Positions 36,756-45,727 of a DNA stretch of 64,000 nt are shown one piece after another. Source of the stretch: Bradyrhizobium sp. SZCCT0148 (GTDB lineage Bacteria > Pseudomonadota > Alphaproteobacteria > Rhizobiales > Xanthobacteraceae); NCBI RefSeq assembly GCF_018129985.1, contig NZ_JAFCKT010000005.1:310001-374000 (forward strand). The letters are read 5' to 3'. The notes below the pieces were generated by a model, which worked only from the letters and a program-made list of their open reading frames with translations, was not told the origin of the DNA and searched no databases. Made by a program: the position numbers and the translations under genes. Numbering within the stretch: position 1 is the first letter of the stretch; the number at the start of each line of letters is the position of its first letter.

Positions 36756-37675
36756 GACGTCCTCACGAGATCGACGAAGATGTCCTCGAGCGACGATTGC
36801 GTCGTGTCGAGATCGTTGAAGCGGATGCCGGCGGTGCGGAGGTCGCCGAGCAGGCTGGTGATGCCGGTGCGCTCGCCCTTGGTGTCGTAATCGTAAACCA
36901 GCGTCGCGCCATTATCGCATAGCTCCAGCTCGTAATCGCGAAGGCTCTCTGGCAGCGTGTCGAGCCTGCCTTGCAGATGCAGCGTCAGGCGCTTCTTGCC
37001 GAGCTTTTGCATCAGGCTTGCCTTGTCCTCGATCAGCACGATCTCGCCCTTGTTGATGATGCCGATGCGGTCGGCCATCTCCTCGGCTTCCTCGATGTAA
37101 TGCGTGGTGAGGATGATGGTGACGCCTGACTGCTGGAGGGTGCGCACCACCTCCCACATGCCCTTGCGCAGTTCGACGTCGACGCCCGCGGTCGGCTCGT
37201 CCAGAAACAGGATCTGCGGCTCGTGCGACAGCGCTTTCGCAATCATCACGCGGCGCTTCATGCCGCCGGAGAGCGTGATGATCTTGTTGTCTTTCTTGTC
37301 CCAGAGTGAGAGGTCTTTCAGCACCTTCTCGATGTGCGCGGGATTCTTCGGCTTGCCGAACAGGCCGCGGGAGAAGCTCACGGTTGCCCACACGCTCTCG
37401 AAGGCATCGGTGTGCAATTCCTGCGGTACGAGGCCGATCAGCGAGCGCGCCTTGCGGTAGGAGGTCTGGATGTTCTCGCCACCGACCAGAACCTGGCCTT
37501 CGCTGGGGTTGGCAATGCCGCAGATGATCGAGATCAGCGTGGTCTTGCCGGCGCCATTGGGGCCGAGCAGTGCGAAGATTTCGCCGCGCTTGATGTCGAG
37601 ATTGACGTTCTTGAGTGCCTTGAAGCCGGACCCATAGGTCTTCGACAAATTGGCGACAGAAATGATGGGGGACAT
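36752..37675 (-). CDS. ABC transporter ATP-binding protein (YadG-like)
   Basis: The 307-residue ATPase has Walker A GPNGAGKTT, Q-loop GLVPQELHTD, ABC signature LSGGMKRRVMIAKAL, Walker B ILFLDEPTAGVD and the H-loop TTHYIEEAEE. A C-terminal extension of about 80 residues follows, as in YadG/CcmA-type export ATPases. It overlaps the permease gene by four bases and would form an exporter with it. Substrate unknown. Confidence 0.96.
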   Translation of the reverse strand: MSPIISVANLSKTYGSGFKALKNVNLDIKRGEIFALLGPNGAGKTTLISIICGIANPSEGQVLVGGENIQTSYRKARSLIGLVPQELHTDAFESVWATVSFSRGLFGKPKNPAHIEKVLKDLSLWDKKDNKIITLSGGMKRRVMIAKALSHEPQILFLDEPTAGVDVELRKGMWEVVRTLQQSGVTIILTTHYIEEAEEMADRIGIINKGEIVLIEDKASLMQKLGKKRLTLHLQGRLDTLPESLRDYELELCDNGATLVYDYDTKGERTGITSLLGDLRTAGIRFNDLDTTQSSLEDIFVDLVRTS

Positions 37676-37949
37676 GAGGGCCGGTAGGGCTGGGGAGTTG
37701 TCCGGAACCTACCGGGAACGGCGGGTCAGCGGAGCCCTGAGATAGGAATGCCCTTGCCGGCTCGCAATCGGCGAAGGAAAAATGGTCCCAAAACAGGCGC
37801 TTCGGTGGCAGGTTTCAGACAGGTGTTGCGCGATGGTCACGGGCTGTGGCTAAGATCACGGTTCACGCGGCTCTTTGTTGCGTCCGCAACGCGGCCGTGG
37901 CTACGATTCCGGCCAATCGCAAAGCGTATTGTCCCCAGGGAAACCACCG

Positions 37950-38675
37950 ATGAGACCGAACGGCCGTCACACCGCCGGCGCCAGCCAATTGTCCGCCCTC
38001 CGTGGTTGGGCGATCTGCCTGCTCGTGCTGTCAACTGTTGCCATCAGCCCGACCGCAGCCCGGGCTGCGCCGAGCCAGGCCCAGGTCGCGACCACGCATG
38101 TTTACCTGCTCCGCGGCGTGCTGAACATCTTCTCGCTCGGTCTCGACACGATCGGCGCCCGCCTCCAGGCGCAGGGCGTCCCGGTGACCGTTGCCAATTT
38201 CGTGTCCTGGTCCTCGCTCGCCGATGAAGCCGCAGCGAACTACAAGGCCGGTCGCCTCAAGACCATCGTCCTGGTCGGGCATTCCTCCGGCGCGACCGCT
38301 CTGCCCGACATGATCGCCAAGCTCAACCAGCTCGGCGTGCCCGTGAAGCTGGCGATCGGTCTCGACTCCGTGTTCAAGACCAAGCTCACCACCGGCGCGG
38401 AGCGTTACATCAACATCTACATCGGCGACGGTCCCGGCGAGCCGGTGAAGCGTGCCGACGGCTTCCGTGGCAAGCTCGACAATGTCGACGTCCGCGGCAC
38501 CGGCGTCGGCCACATCTCGATCGACAAGAACGAGGCGATCCAGCGCCGCGTGATCGCCGAGATCGACGCCGCCATCATGCGCTCGCGCGCGCCGGCGGTT
38601 TCGGTCGCCGAGCCCGGCGCGCCCGTCGCACCGCGGCAGGCACGTTCCGCGGCGGCGACGGCTCCGCGGAACTGA
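37950..38675 (+). CDS. Secreted alpha/beta-hydrolase-like protein of unknown function
   Basis: From the ATG at 37950 the 241-residue protein has a signal peptide (cut near AARAAP) and a compact alpha/beta-hydrolase pattern: VYLLRGVLNIFSLGLDTIGA, then VLVGHSSGATALP with the GxSxG nucleophile elbow, and AIGLDSVF. It resembles the protein at 41384-42325 (shared strings VYLLRG/IYLFRG, GHSSG/GHSMG, and a late GHISI/SHINI), so the two are distant paralogs. Substrate is unknown. A hairpin lies just downstream. Confidence 0.75.
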   Translation: MRPNGRHTAGASQLSALRGWAICLLVLSTVAISPTAARAAPSQAQVATTHVYLLRGVLNIFSLGLDTIGARLQAQGVPVTVANFVSWSSLADEAAANYKAGRLKTIVLVGHSSGATALPDMIAKLNQLGVPVKLAIGLDSVFKTKLTTGAERYINIYIGDGPGEPVKRADGFRGKLDNVDVRGTGVGHISIDKNEAIQRRVIAEIDAAIMRSRAPAVSVAEPGAPVAPRQARSAAATAPRN

Positions 38676-38708
38676 ACTTTTCGCCCGACCCGATACGCTG
38701 ACTTGGTC

Positions 38709-38742
38709 ATGCCGCCGTCGACTTGAGTGTCGGCGGCGGCAT
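38709..38742 (+). terminator. Hairpin after the alpha/beta-hydrolase-like gene
   Basis: ATGCCGCCGTCGAC (38709-38722) and GTCGGCGGCGGCAT (38729-38742) pair over 14 bases with one mismatch and a six-base loop, followed by CGCTTTGT. It is 34 bases after the stop codon at 38675; the T run is weak. Confidence 0.5.
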
Positions 38743-38856
38743 CGCTTTGTCGGGCGATGTCATCGCCGGACATCAGAGGGGAGCGCCGCACTAGCGCAAA
38801 AGATTTCCTCGCGAGAGCCCATTGGAACTCCCCGCTCGATCTGGCGTTGTCAAACC

Positions 38857-39072
38857 ATGGCTCAGAAACGTAGTGTCGGACCGATGTCGGTTCAGCCCGA
38901 GCGCTCTTGGGCCGGACACCCGGTTGGCGAGAATGTGCCCGCCGAGATGCCGCGGCCACGATCGAGCCTTTTGAGCGCGAAGCAAGCCGAACTGTTGAGA
39001 CAGCGGGCCATCCGGATGCAGCGCGCGTTGCTTTACGGCAAGAACGACGGCCGCAAGACTTCCTCGAAGTAA
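38857..39072 (+). CDS. Small protein of unknown function (71 residues)
   Basis: The frame encodes 71 residues beginning MAQKRSVGPMSVQPERSW and ending with a basic helix-forming part (AKQAELLRQRAIRMQRALLYGKNDGRKTSS). No membrane segment, signal peptide or known motif is seen. It lies 43 bases before the zincin gene on the same strand and could be co-transcribed. Moderate support only, from composition and position. Confidence 0.5.
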   Translation: MAQKRSVGPMSVQPERSWAGHPVGENVPAEMPRPRSSLLSAKQAELLRQRAIRMQRALLYGKNDGRKTSSK

Positions 39073-39115
39073 TGGTCCGGGCGCCAGGCGTGCCGGCTTT
39101 TTGGGACCCGAGAAC

Positions 39116-40102
39116 GTGAAGCTGTTCCAGTGCCCATCATGCCGACAACCAGTCGCGTTCGAGCACACCCTGTGTGCGAACTGCGGCACGCAGCTGGTGT
39201 TCGATCTTTCATGCATCAATCTGACGATGCTCGCGGGTAATCAGTCCTGCCGTAACCGCGAGATCATCGGCTGCAACTGGTCCGTCAAGGGCGCGGACTG
39301 GTACTGCGACTCCTGTCGCCTGACGCGCACCATCCCGCATCTCGGCAGCACCAGGAACGTCATGCTCTGGCGCCGGGTGGAGGAAGCCAAGCGCCGTCTT
39401 CTCTACGATCTCCGCCGGCTCGGACTTCCGCTGGTATCGCGCAGCGGTGAGCGCGTGGCATTCGACATCCTTTCCGACGAAATCACTCCGGTTCTGACAG
39501 GGCATCTTTCGGGTGTGATTACGCTCAATCTGGCAGAGGCCGACGACGTCGAGCGCGAGGCTCGCCGCGTGGCGTTCCGGGAGCCGTACCGGACTCTGCT
39601 CGGGCATTTCCGTCACGAGATCGGTCATTTCTATTGGGATCTTCTGGTCAACGGCACGCTGTTCCAGGCACCGTTCAGGCTGATCTTCGGCGACGAGACG
39701 ATGGACTATCAGGCCGCAATCCGCGGCTATTATGGACGCACCGATCGTTCATTCCAGCGCAGCGGCTTCATCAGCGAATACGCCACATCTCATCCGTGGG
39801 AGGATTGGGCCGAGACTTTCGCGCATTTTCTCCACATCTTGTCGACCCTCGACTCGGTTGGCAGCCTGCCGTTGTCTCTGGACGAGCGCGCGCGGCAGAC
39901 CCTGACGGACCCCTATTTGGAAAGCGACATCGAGGCGCTGCTGGCATTGTGGACTCCGCTCTCCCGCGGCCTCAACGAACTCAACCGGTCACTCGGCATG
40001 AGCGACGCTTATCCGTTCGACATATCGCCCGCGGTCAAGGGCAAGCTGCACCTCGTGCACATGGCGATCAGCGCATTCCGCGAGCAAAGGCTTGCCGCGT
40101 AA
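39116..40102 (+). CDS. Zinc-ribbon zincin-like metallopeptidase (Peptidase_Mx type)
   Basis: From the GTG at 39116 the 328-residue protein has an N-terminal zinc ribbon (Cys6, 9, 20, 23 in FQCPSCR and LCANCG) and a second Cys group around 45-67, then a zincin domain with the HEIGH motif (His167, Glu168, His171) in GHFRHEIGHFYWDLL. A later SHPWEDWAETFAHFLHI probably gives the further metal ligand or active-site residues. This pattern matches the putative zinc-binding metallopeptidase family often found in alphaproteobacteria. A TTG start at 39101 is a weaker alternative. Substrate unknown. Confidence 0.85.
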   Translation: MKLFQCPSCRQPVAFEHTLCANCGTQLVFDLSCINLTMLAGNQSCRNREIIGCNWSVKGADWYCDSCRLTRTIPHLGSTRNVMLWRRVEEAKRRLLYDLRRLGLPLVSRSGERVAFDILSDEITPVLTGHLSGVITLNLAEADDVEREARRVAFREPYRTLLGHFRHEIGHFYWDLLVNGTLFQAPFRLIFGDETMDYQAAIRGYYGRTDRSFQRSGFISEYATSHPWEDWAETFAHFLHILSTLDSVGSLPLSLDERARQTLTDPYLESDIEALLALWTPLSRGLNELNRSLGMSDAYPFDISPAVKGKLHLVHMAISAFREQRLAA

Positions 40103-40120
40103 CGTGGTGGAGCGGCTTCG

Positions 40121-40530
40121 TTACGTCAGGAAGGCGCGGATGGCGTGTGCGATTTCCTTCGCATGCGTCTCCAGTGCGAAATGGCCGGTATCGAAGAACT
40201 GAACCGCCGCATTAGGATTGTCGCGCTTGAACGCCTCGGCGCCGGGCGGAATGAAGAACGGGTCGTTCCTGCCCCAGACCGCGAGGAGCGGCGGTTTGTG
40301 CGTGCGGAAATAGTCCTGGAAGTCGGGATAGAGCGCGACGTTACTCCTATGGTCGCCCATCAGATCGAGCTGCACGTCGTTCGAGCCTGGACGCGTCAGA
40401 TAGAAATTGTCGAGGTTCTGGATCGGCGTCCAGCCGTCGCTCAGGCCTTCCTCATAGCCATTGCCGTTCTGTGAGATGATCGCCGTAATCCGCTCGGGGT
40501 GGTTGAGCGCGAGCCGGAAGCCCGTCGGGC
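40121..40530 (-). pseudogene. Truncated alpha/beta hydrolase (C-terminal part only)
   Basis: The minus-strand frame reads SPTGFRLALNHPERITAI, then ISQNGNGYEEGLSDGW, and ends with AVWGRNDPFFIPPGAEAF and FDTGHFALETH, the C-terminal half of an epoxide hydrolase/dehalogenase-like alpha/beta hydrolase with the late acid (Asp) and His of the triad. An in-frame stop immediately precedes the first recognisable residue, and the N-terminal half with the nucleophile elbow is missing. The break at about 40530 joins directly to an operator-rich region. A short ORF from an internal ATG at 40375 is not expected to be functional. Confidence 0.8.
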
Positions 40531-40537
40531 TCTACGG

Positions 40538-40614
40538 ATGTAACCTGTTAAATATTCCATATTAGGTTACATACGCGGAGGTGTAACTTGTCAAATGTAT
40601 TTTTGAAGGTTACC
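40538..40614. promoter_or_regulatory. Two operator-like dyads before the CGNR regulator gene
   Basis: A perfect 9-base inverted repeat ATGTAACCT (40538-40546) and AGGTTACAT (40564-40572) is followed by a second, imperfect dyad GTAACTT (40583) and AAGGTTAC (40606-40613). In both, the GTAAC and GTTAC cores are 26 bases apart. The stretch is strikingly AT-rich for this genome. It most likely controls the regulator gene at 40643 and once the divergent hydrolase. Confidence 0.65.
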
Positions 40615-40642
40615 TATTGGCCTATTAGGCTCAGGATCGCTC

Positions 40643-41260
40643 ATGGGCAGACCGCGAGCAATGTTCATCGCCGACTCGATAGGCCTCGATTTCCTCAATT
40701 CGGTGGCGACGCCGGTCGATATGCCCCTCGACTGGCTCGACGATGGCGAGGGTCTCATCGACTGGCTCTGCCAGGCGAAACTGGCGGCGCCGGAGGAACT
40801 GGACGCCCTGAAGGCGCGCGCGAAGCCGGGCGAACTCGACAATGTCGCCGGTCAGGCTCGCGCCTTGCGGGAGTGGTTTCGCGGCTTCGTGCGCAAACAT
40901 GCGGGCCGGCCGCTGACGGTGGATGCGCTGAGCGAACTGGGTCCGCTGAACCGTTTGATGGAGCGCGACGAGAAATTCACGCGGATCGAGCCCGGGCCGG
41001 ACGATGGCGGCGTTCTCGCGCTGCGAACGAAGCGGCGCTGGCAATCAGCGGACTCCCTGCTGCTGCCCCTCGGTGAGGCCATGGCGAAATTCGTCTGCGA
41101 CGAGGATCTCACCGATGTGAAGGCGTGCAAAGGCCATAACTGCACGATGCTGTTCGCCGATCACACCCGCCGGCGTGCCCGCCGGTGGTGCACCATGGCG
41201 GTCTGCGGCAACCGCGCCAAGCAGGCCGCACATCGCAGCCGGCTCAGGACCAGCCCGTGA
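40643..41260 (+). CDS. ABATE/CGNR zinc finger transcription regulator
   Basis: The 205-residue protein has an N-terminal ABATE-type domain (SIGLDFLNSVATPVDMPLDWL) and a C-terminal CGNR zinc finger (KGHNCTMLFADHTRRRARRWC, then CGNRAKQAAHR). Proteins of this type are predicted stress-related transcription regulators. It starts 29 bases after a pair of operator dyads, which suggests self-regulation. Divergent to the truncated hydrolase, its likely former target. The ATG at 40643 is used. Confidence 0.88.
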   Translation: MGRPRAMFIADSIGLDFLNSVATPVDMPLDWLDDGEGLIDWLCQAKLAAPEELDALKARAKPGELDNVAGQARALREWFRGFVRKHAGRPLTVDALSELGPLNRLMERDEKFTRIEPGPDDGGVLALRTKRRWQSADSLLLPLGEAMAKFVCDEDLTDVKACKGHNCTMLFADHTRRRARRWCTMAVCGNRAKQAAHRSRLRTSP

Positions 41261-41383
41261 CGGGTCCAGTGTGTGCGCGTGGGATCACGGGGCTCTGACG
41301 TGCGCGCCCCAAAATCCACCAAATCGATGGTCACTAAGCCACGGGGGAGGCCTTCTGCCTTCCGTGGTGGAACTGCTGGACTG

Positions 41384-42325
41384 ATGATTGATCTGAGGCG
41401 CCTCGTCGCGCTGGCAGCTGTCGTGCTGCTGGCCCTGAGTACCGGCATGGCCGCTGCCTCACCCGCCAAATCGAAGTCGACTACGGCCGTCCACACTGCA
41501 CCGCCGCCTCCGCCCTTCGAGCCATTGCCGCCGCCCAGGATCTACCTGTTCCGCGGCGCCATGGGACCGATCTTCTCGACCGGCATGGACCGGCTCAGCG
41601 AGAAGCTGACACAGGCCGGCTTTTCCGCCGATGTCTACGAATTCACCCTGTGCCGGTTCATCGGCAACCGCGTCATCGCCAGCTACAAGGAGAAAGCGGC
41701 GCCGATCGTGCTGATCGGCCACTCCATGGGCGGGCTTTGCTCGATCATCATCTCCGAGATGGCGGAAAAGGAGAACATTCCGATCAGCCTCGTCATCGCC
41801 ATCGACCCTGCGCATGCGACGGGTGACGTGCCGCTCAATGTCGAGCGCTTCATCAACATCTTCCTGTCCGACAGCGTGCTCGGCGGCGGCGACGTCGTCG
41901 CGGTCCCCGGCTTTCGCGGCCATTATGCAAGCTACGACCTCAAGGAAAACGGCCGCGTCTCGCACATCAACATCGAAAAGTCCGATGACATCCATCGCCA
42001 GATCCTCGAGATGGTGACGCAACTGCCGCGCATTCCGCCTCAGACCCAGTCCGGCGCCGTGCCGCTGCGCTATCTGGTGCCCGCCGATACGCTGGTTGAA
42101 TTGTGGGACAGCGGCGTGCGGGTGCCGGTGCGCCCCGGCGACACTATGGAGAGCATCGCAGCCGCCAATCGCGTGCCGCTGTGGACGCTTGCGCAGAGCA
42201 ACTCTCTTGCAGAGAACGCGCAACTCACCCCTGGCCAGACCGTCATCGTCCCGCGCCACCTGACGCCGCCAGAGCCTGCATCGGCGATGGCGACACCACC
42301 GCCGGCTCCTGCAAAGCGGAAGTAA
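41384..42325 (+). CDS. Secreted alpha/beta-hydrolase-like protein with C-terminal LysM domain
   Basis: From the ATG at 41384 the 313-residue protein has a signal peptide (cut near GMAAAS), a Pro-rich spacer (PPPPPFEPLPPP), an alpha/beta-hydrolase-like part with LIGHSMGGLCSII (GxSxG) and AIDPAHATGD, and a LysM-like module near the end (VRPGDTMESIAAANRVPLWTLAQSN, then LTPGQTVIVPR). LysM binds peptidoglycan, so the protein probably acts at the cell wall. It is related to the 37950-38675 protein. The GTG at 41273 is a less likely start. Confidence 0.82.
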   Translation: MIDLRRLVALAAVVLLALSTGMAAASPAKSKSTTAVHTAPPPPPFEPLPPPRIYLFRGAMGPIFSTGMDRLSEKLTQAGFSADVYEFTLCRFIGNRVIASYKEKAAPIVLIGHSMGGLCSIIISEMAEKENIPISLVIAIDPAHATGDVPLNVERFINIFLSDSVLGGGDVVAVPGFRGHYASYDLKENGRVSHINIEKSDDIHRQILEMVTQLPRIPPQTQSGAVPLRYLVPADTLVELWDSGVRVPVRPGDTMESIAAANRVPLWTLAQSNSLAENAQLTPGQTVIVPRHLTPPEPASAMATPPPAPAKRK

Positions 42326-42363
42326 GCTCTCCGCCTCTTCCGCAAGCGGTGAAAAGGCGAGAG

Positions 42364-43437
42364 CTACACGTTCGACCCGTTGATCGCGTCGATCACCGCA
42401 TCCGTCACTTCCTTCGTCGTCGCCTTGCCCCCGACATCGGGCGTCAGCACGCCCGCCGCGCAGACACGCTCGACCGCCGCCATCAGCCTCGAGGCCGCAT
42501 CCGTCTCGCCGAGATGCTCCAGCATCTGCACGCCGGTCCAGAACGTCGCGACCGGATTTGCGATGCCCTTGCCGGTGATGTCGAAAGCCGAGCCGTGGAT
42601 CGGCTCGAACATCGAGGGGAAGCGGCGCTGCGGATCGATGTTGCCGGTCGGCGCCACGCCCAGACTGCCTGCAAGTGCGCCGGCGAGGTCGGACAGGATG
42701 TCGGCATGGAGATTGGTCGCGACGATGGTGTCGAGGCTCTTCGGATGCAGGGTCATCCGCACCGTCATGGCGTCGACCAGCATCTTGTCCCAGGTCACGT
42801 CGGGGAATTCGGTCGCGACCTCGGCGGCGATCTCGTCCCACATCACCATGCCGTGGCGCTGCGCGTTCGACTTGGTCACGACGGTCAGGAATTTACGCGG
42901 ACGCGACTGCGCGAGCTGGAACGCATAGCGCATGATGCGGGTGACGCCGACGCGGGTGAAGATCGCGACTTCTGTGCCGACCTCTTCCGGCAGGCCCCGG
43001 TGCGCGCGGCCGCCCATACCGGCATATTCGCCTTCCGAATTCTCGCGTACGATCACCCAGTCGAGATCGCCGACGCCGACATTGCGCAGCGGCGAGGCGA
43101 CGCCCGGCAGGATCTTGGTCGGTCGCACATTGGCGTATTGGTCGAAGCCCTGGCAGATCGGCAGGCGCAGGCCCCACAGCGTGATGTGGTCGGGCACATC
43201 GGGTGCGCCGACCGCGCCGAAATAGATCGCGTCGAACGTCTTCAGCTCGGCAAGGCCATCCGCTGGCATCATCACGCCGTGCTTCTTGTAATAGTCCGAG
43301 CCCCAGTCGAACGTCCTGACGTTGAAGGCGAGATCGCCGCTACGCTTGGCCAGCGCCTCAAGGACCCGGACGCCTGCCGAGATCACCTCGGGGCCGATGC
43401 CGTCGGCGGGAATGGCTGCGATCGAATGGGTGCGCAT
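42364..43437 (-). CDS. Tartrate/D-malate dehydrogenase (isocitrate/isopropylmalate dehydrogenase family)
   Basis: The 357-residue protein is an NAD-dependent beta-decarboxylating dehydrogenase. It shows PADGIGPEVI near the N-terminus, RENSEGEYAGMGG, the metal-binding DILSDLAGALAGSLG and FEPIHGSAFDITGKGIANP. The WGLRLPICQGFDQYANVRP stretch is characteristic of the TtuC/tartrate dehydrogenase group, distinguishing it from LeuB. Length is normal. Divergent from the aspartate dehydrogenase gene with 124 bases between. D-malate or tartrate as substrate is the best guess. Confidence 0.9.
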   Translation of the reverse strand: MRTHSIAAIPADGIGPEVISAGVRVLEALAKRSGDLAFNVRTFDWGSDYYKKHGVMMPADGLAELKTFDAIYFGAVGAPDVPDHITLWGLRLPICQGFDQYANVRPTKILPGVASPLRNVGVGDLDWVIVRENSEGEYAGMGGRAHRGLPEEVGTEVAIFTRVGVTRIMRYAFQLAQSRPRKFLTVVTKSNAQRHGMVMWDEIAAEVATEFPDVTWDKMLVDAMTVRMTLHPKSLDTIVATNLHADILSDLAGALAGSLGVAPTGNIDPQRRFPSMFEPIHGSAFDITGKGIANPVATFWTGVQMLEHLGETDAASRLMAAVERVCAAGVLTPDVGGKATTKEVTDAVIDAINGSNV

Positions 43438-43561
43438 AGGAAAGCTCCATGGGACCAGGCCGCGGCGCGACCAGATGAGGCTGGCGAGCCGAGCAATTCG
43501 CGCTGGCTTATACAGAAAATGATGCGCTATGACATCAGTCCGAGCGAGAAAGCAGGATGCG

Positions 43562-44386
43562 ATGACCGGACAGAAAGCCTCTCACGATTTGCGGGTTGCC
43601 ATCGCAGGCCTGGGCTCGATCGGCACCAAGATCGCCACCGCGCTCGATCAGGGCATCGAGGGGCTGACGCTGTCCGCCGTGGCCGTGCGCGATCCCGCCA
43701 AGCATCAGGCCTTCATCGGCGGTCTGCGTCGTCCGCCGAAGATCCTGCCGATCGACCAACTCGGCGAGGTCGCCGACATCGTCGTCGAATGTGCACCGAG
43801 CAGCCAGTTGCGCGCGATCGTCGAGCCTGCCGTGAAGCGCGGCAGGGCCGCGGTCGTCGTCAGCGTCGGCGGATTGCTCGATAATTTCGATCTCGTCGAT
43901 CTCGCACGTGCCAATGGCGGCCGCATCATCGTGCCGACCGGCGCGCTGATCGGGCTGGATGCCGTCAACGCCGCGGCCATCGGCACGATCCATTCCGTGA
44001 AGATGGTGACGCGCAAGCCGATCGACGGACTGAAGGGAGCGCCCTTCATCGTGCAGAACAACATCGACATCGACAATCTGCGCGAGCCGCTCAAACTGTT
44101 CGAGGGCAGCGCGCGGGAAGCGGCGAAGGGTTTTCCGGCCAACGTCAATGTCGCCGTCGCGCTGTCGCTGGCGGGCATCGGGCCCGACCGTACCCAGATC
44201 CAGGTCTGGGCCGACCCGACCGTGACGCGCAACGTTCACCGCATCGAGGTCGAGGCGGATTCGGCGCGCTTCTCGATGGGCATCGAGAACATCCCGTCGG
44301 AGAATCCCAAGACCGGGCTGATCACGGCGCTGTCGGTGATCGCGCTGCTCCGCAAGCAGCGCGCCACGCTGTGTGTGGGGACGTGA
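43562..44386 (+). CDS. nadX: L-aspartate dehydrogenase
   Basis: Aspartate dehydrogenase oxidises L-Asp to iminoaspartate with NAD(P), feeding NAD synthesis or Asp breakdown. From the ATG at 43562 the 274-residue protein has the Rossmann motif VAIAGLGSIGTKIA, IVPTGALIGLDAVNAAA, FPANVNVAVALSLAGIG and the C-terminal HRIEVEADSARFSMGIENIPSENPKT region with the catalytic His, as in this family. Length fits. It converges with the PQQ-type dehydrogenase (4 bases between). Confidence 0.92.
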   Translation: MTGQKASHDLRVAIAGLGSIGTKIATALDQGIEGLTLSAVAVRDPAKHQAFIGGLRRPPKILPIDQLGEVADIVVECAPSSQLRAIVEPAVKRGRAAVVVSVGGLLDNFDLVDLARANGGRIIVPTGALIGLDAVNAAAIGTIHSVKMVTRKPIDGLKGAPFIVQNNIDIDNLREPLKLFEGSAREAAKGFPANVNVAVALSLAGIGPDRTQIQVWADPTVTRNVHRIEVEADSARFSMGIENIPSENPKTGLITALSVIALLRKQRATLCVGT

Positions 44387-44390
44387 TGTT

Positions 44391-45695
44391 TTACGCGCCC
44401 GTCACGCGCCAGATCACGTTGCCGACGTCGTCGGCCATCAGCAGTGATGTCTTGTCGGGGCCGATCACGACGCCGACCGGGCGGCCGTAGGATTCCTTCT
44501 CGTCCGGGGACAGGAAGCCCGACAGGATGTCGCGGCCGGGACCGGAGGGCTTGCCGTTCTCGAACGGGATGAACACCAGCTTGTAGCCGGACAAGGTGCT
44601 GCGATTCCACGAGCCGTGCTGGCCGATCACCATGCCGTCGGGGAAACCCGGCAGCGTGCCTGCGGGCATCCAGCACAGGCCGAGCGAGGCGGTGTGGCCA
44701 CCGAGCGCGTAGTCCGGCTGAATCGCCTTGGCGACCATCGCAGGATCCTGCGGCACGCGGTCGTCCACCGTCTTGCCCCAGTAGCAATAGGGCCAGCCGT
44801 AGAAGCCGCCGTCGCGCACCGAGGTGAGATAATCCGGCGGTGTCTCGTCGCCGAGCCCGTCGCGCTCGTTGACGACGGTCCAGAGCACACCCGTATTCGG
44901 TTCCCACGCCAGCCCGACCGGGTTTCGCAGGCCAGCGCCGAAAATGCGGTGCGTGCCGGCGACGAGGTCGAGCTCGTAGACCGCGGCGCGGCCTTCCTCG
45001 ACCTCCAAACCCATCTCCGCGATGTTGCTGAGCGAGCCGACGCCGGCATAGAGCTTCTTGCCGTCGGGGCTTGCAAGCAGGCTGCGGGTCCAGTGCCCGC
45101 CCGGCTTGAAAGTGGTGAGGCGCTTGCCCGGCGCGGTGATGCGGTCGGCGTTGGCGACGTAAGGGAAGGCCATGACGCCGTCGGTGTTGCCGACATAGAA
45201 GGTGTCGCCGATCAGCGCCATGCCGAAGGGCTGGCTGAGGTTTTCCATGAAGGCACCGCGAACTTCCGCGACGCCGTCGCCGTCCTTGTCGCGCAGCAGC
45301 GTGATGCGGTCGGCGGACACGCCGAGCGCCGCGGCGCGTCGCATCGTCGCCTGCATCGCATAGTGAAACACGCTGCGCGGTTTGCCCGCGATCTGCGTTG
45401 CTTCGGCGATCAACACGTCGCCATTGGGCAGCACCTCGATCCAGCGCGGATGGTCGAGTGCGGTCGCGAACGCGTTGACCTTGAGCCCGCGCGCGACGGT
45501 CGGCTTCTGCCCCTCGCTCCAGCCGCGCGCGGTCGGCATTTTCAAGGTCGGGATCGCGCCTTGCGGCTTCGCCTCGGGAATGGCGGGTGTCTCTCCCCAA
45601 GCCGGCGCGGGCACGGTGCCCGACAGCCTTCGCCATTGCAGCGCGATGCCGCCGAGAAGCGCAACGAACTGCGCAAAGATGCTGGAGAAGGTCAT
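44391..45695 (-). CDS. PQQ-type soluble aldose/sorbosone dehydrogenase family protein
   Basis: From the ATG at 45695 the 434-residue protein has an N-terminal membrane segment or signal anchor (FAQFVALLGGIALQW) and a six-bladed propeller with VLPNGDVLIAEAT, LSQPFGMALIGDTFYVGN, GTHRIFGAGLRNPVGLAWEPNTGVLWTVVNERDGLGDE and FIPFENGKPSGPGRDILSGF. These match the sorbosone dehydrogenase/GDH-B-like family, which uses PQQ on sugars at the periplasmic side. Substrate is unknown. An 8-base inverted repeat lies upstream. Confidence 0.88.
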   Translation of the reverse strand: MTFSSIFAQFVALLGGIALQWRRLSGTVPAPAWGETPAIPEAKPQGAIPTLKMPTARGWSEGQKPTVARGLKVNAFATALDHPRWIEVLPNGDVLIAEATQIAGKPRSVFHYAMQATMRRAAALGVSADRITLLRDKDGDGVAEVRGAFMENLSQPFGMALIGDTFYVGNTDGVMAFPYVANADRITAPGKRLTTFKPGGHWTRSLLASPDGKKLYAGVGSLSNIAEMGLEVEEGRAAVYELDLVAGTHRIFGAGLRNPVGLAWEPNTGVLWTVVNERDGLGDETPPDYLTSVRDGGFYGWPYCYWGKTVDDRVPQDPAMVAKAIQPDYALGGHTASLGLCWMPAGTLPGFPDGMVIGQHGSWNRSTLSGYKLVFIPFENGKPSGPGRDILSGFLSPDEKESYGRPVGVVIGPDKTSLLMADDVGNVIWRVTGA

Positions 45696-45727
45696 GTAAA
45701 GGCCCCTGATTGCGCGCGCATCCAACT

